Assembly: GCF_003313395.1 (NCBI RefSeq)
Contig: NZ_QNFZ01001060.1
Coordinates: forward strand, 1-32,164
From: Nonomuraea lactucae
GTDB lineage: Bacteria > Actinomycetota > Actinomycetes > Streptosporangiales > Streptosporangiaceae
Direction: 5' to 3'
DNA length: 32,164 bases
Shown here: positions 30,701-32,164 of the stretch, piece by piece
How positions within the stretch are numbered: the stretch's first letter is position 1
Layout: every line of letters starts with the position of its first letter
Notes under the pieces: generated by a model
Told to the model about the DNA's origin: nothing
The model's database searches: none
The model's input: only the letters and a program-made list of their open reading frames with translations
Program-made: the position numbers and the translations under genes

Positions 30701-30968
30701 CCTGCCCGACGAAGCGCAGACGTTCATCACCGAGGCGCTGGCCAGGCCCGACTACGTCTACCGGCTGCCCGGTGTCAAGCTGGCGGTCTTCGTCGACGGC
30801 CCGGTCCACCAGGACGCGGTGGTCGCCGAGCGGGACGCCGAGGCCGAGGAGCGCCTGTTCGACCAGGGCTGGGACGTCATCCGCTTCTCGCACGACGCCG
30901 ACTGGGCGGCGGTCGCGTCCCAGAACGAGCGCTACTTCGGAACCATGACGACACGAGGAAACAGTTGA
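24744..30968 (+). CDS. Ser/Thr kinase-DEAD helicase-DUF1998-nuclease fusion (defence protein)
   Basis: A 2,074-residue multidomain protein. Kinase about 8-285: GKGNMGEV (17-24), HRDLKPSN (140-147), DFG (160-162), APEQ. Helicase lobe 1 about 425-610: HQHQLEAI, TGTGSGKS (K445), YPMNALANSQ, DELH (564-567), GTSAT (597-601). A long insertion has two C-x2-C zinc pairs (Cys786/789 and Cys898/901). Lobe 2 carries YCSPTMELGVDIS and QRSGRAGR (1342-1349). DUF1998-like zinc sites follow at Cys1643/1646/1659/1662 and Cys1911/1915/1918. The C-terminus has VFVDGPVH (D2018), like Vsr/DUF559 nucleases. GTG 24744 has GAGGAG 6 nt upstream, and 24696 is less likely. Domain calls are seen; a defence role is inferred from DISARM/Druantia-type helicases. 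Confidence 0.88.
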   Translation: MNVDVVAGRFRLLTPLGKGNMGEVHRAQDLHDDNAAVAVKLILRSRSGTVLDSRSDAKAVQRFDREVRIMRRLEHRNLPRTIAGGVDSSGLPYLAMELLDGESLTDLVTEHPQLPVSWAAALGTQMADALSAAHGVEVVHRDLKPSNVMLLRGGLVKVLDFGAGRIIGDVEHSKITSTGVTVGSARYMAPEQFRASTVTPAADLYALGCLLYEMLTGVPPFHSESAYDLAEKHQKEQPPPISLLRSDVPQDLTRLVERLLAKDPADRPADAVTVREALLPLVVGTANVPGWSEFDPVACLKARPADQVQAPAPAPESRHTGAGMDVFGVHQQLLKDYRAFTESGTTIRDGRIAAFVEDNLDAKSQWPDPWVSLNPFFKSGGTVLEASQNGTLHPECARIFQVGKTEDGTECDGRPLTLHQHQLEAIRTAQSGSSYVLTTGTGSGKSLAYIVPIVDRVLRQRDQEGPKARKRVRAIIVYPMNALANSQLKELEKYLRDGYGAGREKVRFARYTGQEDEAARKKIRDDPPDILLTNYVMLELMLTRPEDRRSLIRMAEGLEFLVFDELHTYRGRQGADVALLIRRVRDACRATSLQCIGTSATMATEGTAQDRRDEVARIATTLFGTPVDAANIIGETLVRATGEPPQTVPVERLTASGAPRAYEGLVRDPLARWIETRFGLALDEEGRLVRQQPAKIEDAAAELAEASGLDADTCAEAIRATLKAGSEACHPLTGRPLFAFRLHQFLSKGDTVHVTLEDESSRHLTRDYQLYQPGTDGKILLPLAFCRECGQEYLTVWRSEKNGKTVYENRRETAATGGSGEDGYLYVDSTHPWPSTVEQAMKDRRLPESWLEFDAHGGEMVRDSYRPRIPRLVTVDPYGVEGQGELKAAFIPAPFLFCLHCGVSYEQVRGKDFAKLARLDQEGRSSATSLISASIVRSLKEVPAETLKKEARKLLTFVDNRQDASLQAGHFNDFVQITQLRSALYHAATAAGEEGIRHEDLAARVSGALGVSPGDYTAGDDPPPMMAASAAKTLRDVIAFRLYLDLQRGWRVTMPNLEQTGLLVIDYADLDWLAGRDERWSDVRPELRQAEPGQRAEIMRALLDEMRRSLAIDVEYFREDFDSLQRASEERLKDPWRLAGGDRPKVSTAYPQGSRPGIDRSGLFLSGRGKFGKYLRRIHFPKVSADDAQRIIADLMKVLAKAYLLTTVEVAPQRAGRYRRPSGPPVTGYRIAAACLIWRAGTGESGTHDPLTRTYASGDGPRVNVFFRDLYRDTAAALVGLSAREHTAQVSPQDREQREEDFRKAELKLLYCSPTMELGVDISELNAVMMRNVPPTPANYAQRSGRAGRQGQPALVTTYCATGNSHDQYYFRRSDRMVAGAVRPPRLDLANEDLVRSHVQAIWLAETGLRLGNNIPTLIDLSYDEGARRPNPDLLLHAYVEADVRDQEARRRAVAAAHNVLDGVLPGPGEPPTWWHDEWIEEQVRRAPEGFDRSFDRWRDLFRAALADQAEQNRRRLDHTLTDRDRKIAELQRKQAETQLDLLKNESVDSRSLLSDFNPYRYLASEGFLPGYSFPRLPLAAYIPTTGRRYGDGDYLQRPRFLAIREFGPGALIYHEGNRYQVERIQLRPDASGEVVTTEAQRCAGCGYHYDSGDRADKCDVCDAALPTPTRGLLQLHTVYTRRRERISSDEEERRRAGFRLVTSYRFNDHGRRTGRRDALLADAAGKLATLSFGDSATVRISNMGRLRAKKDEPDGFWLDPADGRWLNEQAAADASGDSSEMPVVDADGNEKRQRKRVIPYVQDTRNILVLKLDEPLPVPVALSLMYALERGIEAAFELEDSELTSELLPPNEGPRDRMLFTEAAEGGAGVLRLMQSEPGALARAATEALEICHFAPDGTDRGGPRPDRKCAHGCYDCLLTYGNQLNHTDINRHSVRDLLLRLAAAEARPTGRGESRTEQLNRLADQSESGLERDFLAWLKQQGLRLPDEAQTFITEALARPDYVYRLPGVKLAVFVDGPVHQDAVVAERDAEAEERLFDQGWDVIRFSHDADWAAVASQNERYFGTMTTRGNS

Positions 30969-32107
30969 TGCCCGCCTACTCCGCCGGCTCCCTGGTCTCG
31001 GCCAGGGGCCGCGACTGGGTGGTGCTCCCCGAGAGCGCCCCCGACATGCTGGTGCTGCGCCCGCTGGGCGGCTCCGACGACGACGTCGCCGCCGTCTTCC
31101 CGGCGTTCGAGGACGTGGTCAGCGCCAGCTTCGCACCGCCCTCGCCGAAGGATCTGGGCGACCAGCACGCCGCCGGGCTGCTGCGCTCGGCGCTGCGCAT
31201 CGGCTTCCGCTCGGGCGCGGGGCCGTTCCGGTCGCTGGCGGGGATCGCAGTGGAGCCGCGGGCGTACCAGTTGGTGCCGCTGATGATGGCGCTGCGGCAG
31301 AAGACCGTCCGCATGCTGATCTCCGACGACGTGGGCATTGGCAAGACCGTCGAGGCCGGGCTGATCGCCGCCGAGATGCTCGCCCAGGGCAGCGCGGAGC
31401 GGCTGGCCGTGCTCTGCTCACCGGCGCTGGCCGAGCAGTGGCAGGAGGAGCTGCGGACGAAGTTCGGCATCGACGCCGAACTCGTCTTAGCCAGCACGGT
31501 CTCCAAGCTGGAGCGGGGCCTGGACCTGGGGCAGTCGCTCTTCGACCGGCACCGCCGGGTGATCGTCTCCACGGACTTCATCAAGTCCACCCGGCACCGC
31601 GACGACTTCGTCCGGCACTGCCCCGACCTGGTGATCGTGGACGAGGCGCACACCTGCGTGGCGGCCGACGACGGCACCTCCGCCCAGAACCAGCTCCGCT
31701 TCGAGCTGCTGCAGCGGATCGCCAAGAAGCCAGAGCGGCACCTGCTCCTGGTGACCGCGACCCCGCACAGCGGTAAAGAGAGCGCCTTCCGCAACCTGCT
31801 GGGCCTGCTCAGCCCCGAGTTGGCCTCGGTCAAGCTCGACTCGGACGCCGGGCGGCGACTGCTTGCCCAGCACTTCGTGCAGCGCAAGCGGGCCGACGTA
31901 CGCCAATTCCTCACCGTGAACGACGGCCTGGCCGACGACAGCCAGCGCGAGGACACATCCTTCCCCTCCGACCGCTACTTCAAGGACGAGACCTACCGCC
32001 TCTCCCCCGCCTACCGGGCGTTACTCGAAGACGCCATCGCCTACGCCAGCGAACGAGTGTCGGCGGCGGGCGAGCAGGGCAAGCGGGGTATCCATTCAGG
32101 CCTGTGA
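30968..32107 (+). CDS. DrmD-like SNF2 helicase, truncated
   Basis: The 379-residue product contains only the first helicase lobe. Walker A is SDDVGIGKTVEAGLIA, the DEAH box is DLVIVDEAHTC and motif III is LLVTATPHSG, followed by RRLLAQHFVQRKRADVRQFL and LSPAYRALLEDAIAYASE. The sequence closely resembles DrmD of class 1 DISARM, normally about 1,000 residues. The frame then reads GEQGKRG-IHSGL and stops, losing the second lobe and motifs V and VI. TGATG overlap with the kinase-helicase gene shows one operon. The truncation coincides with foreign sequence that begins about 32085-32095. The intact gene probably continues beyond the window on the other side of an insertion. Confidence 0.8.
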   Translation: MPAYSAGSLVSARGRDWVVLPESAPDMLVLRPLGGSDDDVAAVFPAFEDVVSASFAPPSPKDLGDQHAAGLLRSALRIGFRSGAGPFRSLAGIAVEPRAYQLVPLMMALRQKTVRMLISDDVGIGKTVEAGLIAAEMLAQGSAERLAVLCSPALAEQWQEELRTKFGIDAELVLASTVSKLERGLDLGQSLFDRHRRVIVSTDFIKSTRHRDDFVRHCPDLVIVDEAHTCVAADDGTSAQNQLRFELLQRIAKKPERHLLLVTATPHSGKESAFRNLLGLLSPELASVKLDSDAGRRLLAQHFVQRKRADVRQFLTVNDGLADDSQREDTSFPSDRYFKDETYRLSPAYRALLEDAIAYASERVSAAGEQGKRGIHSGL

Positions 32108-32111
32108 TTGA

Positions 32112-32164
32112 TCAGGCGTTTTGTGGTGGCATCCAGGGGGTTCCGGCCAGGGCCTCGCGGAGGG
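32112..32164 (-). CDS. C-terminus of an unidentified gene, probably a transposase (partial)
   Basis: On the minus strand an open frame enters from the window edge and ends ...LREALAGTPWMPPQNA with TGA at 32112-32114. Its direction, its start just where the SNF2 gene is broken, and its short 3' tail fit an insertion sequence whose right or left end lies near 32088. The family cannot be named from 17 residues. The terminal inverted repeat may include TATCCATTCAGGCC. Confidence 0.4.
   Translation of the reverse strand, partial: LREALAGTPWMPPQNA

Overview
The window looks like a high-GC actinomycete chromosome. Nearly every gene has G/C-rich third codon positions, GTG starts occur, and WhiB, DUF2637, RRQRL-type and DUF6158 proteins are present. 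The general style resembles Streptosporangiales/Nonomuraea-like genomes, but that placement is inference. No rRNA operon or species marker is present.

Left chromosomal arm (1-5295): the end of a sensor kinase and its NarL/LuxR-type response regulator, a stand-alone SecY paralogue, a P-loop ATPase, a two-gene unit of small proteins (one DUF6158-like), a LysR regulator with a nested operator, a histidine-phosphatase-fold protein with a changed RHG motif, and a CAT-anticodon tRNA.

Integrated element (about 5299-24399, 19.1 kb): an actinomycete integrative and conjugative element (AICE) sits at the 3' end of the tRNA. A 50-bp direct repeat with one mismatch flanks it (5249-5298 and 24350-24399). 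Most of its backbone is on the minus strand: small leader genes, WhiB, a papain-like unknown, an RRQRL-type zinc protein, a DUF2637 membrane protein, a MazG-like protein, an FtsK/TraB-type DNA translocase, a membrane zinc protein, SSB, a PP-loop protein, a prim-pol plus DUF3631 ATPase replication pair, Xis and Int. Beyond Int, next to the tRNA, lies a predicted modification-dependent restriction enzyme. A GntR/UTRA repressor with four upstream operator copies, an EamA transporter, two zinc-ribbon miniproteins and a low-GC cargo block with two paralogous membrane proteins fill the right end. Non-coding signals are rich: tRNA-like leader structures, a repeated intercistronic stem-loop, a cluster of 8-bp repeats beside traB (candidate clt), iteron-like repeats near the replication genes, and a pair of arm-type integrase sites.

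Right flank (24400-32164): immediately outside attR is a two-gene operon that looks like a phage-defence system. One giant protein of about 2,074 residues joins a Ser/Thr protein kinase, a DEAD-box helicase with zinc insertions, a DUF1998-type region and a Vsr/PD-(D/E)XK-like C-terminus. A DrmD-like SNF2 helicase follows with a 1-nt overlap. The SNF2 gene stops after its first helicase lobe. Foreign sequence, probably an insertion element, begins there and runs off the window, so the system is probably interrupted in this strain. The kinase-helicase-nuclease fusion coupled to a DISARM-type SNF2 protein is the best candidate here for an undescribed system. The tRNA-like leaders are the best non-coding candidate.
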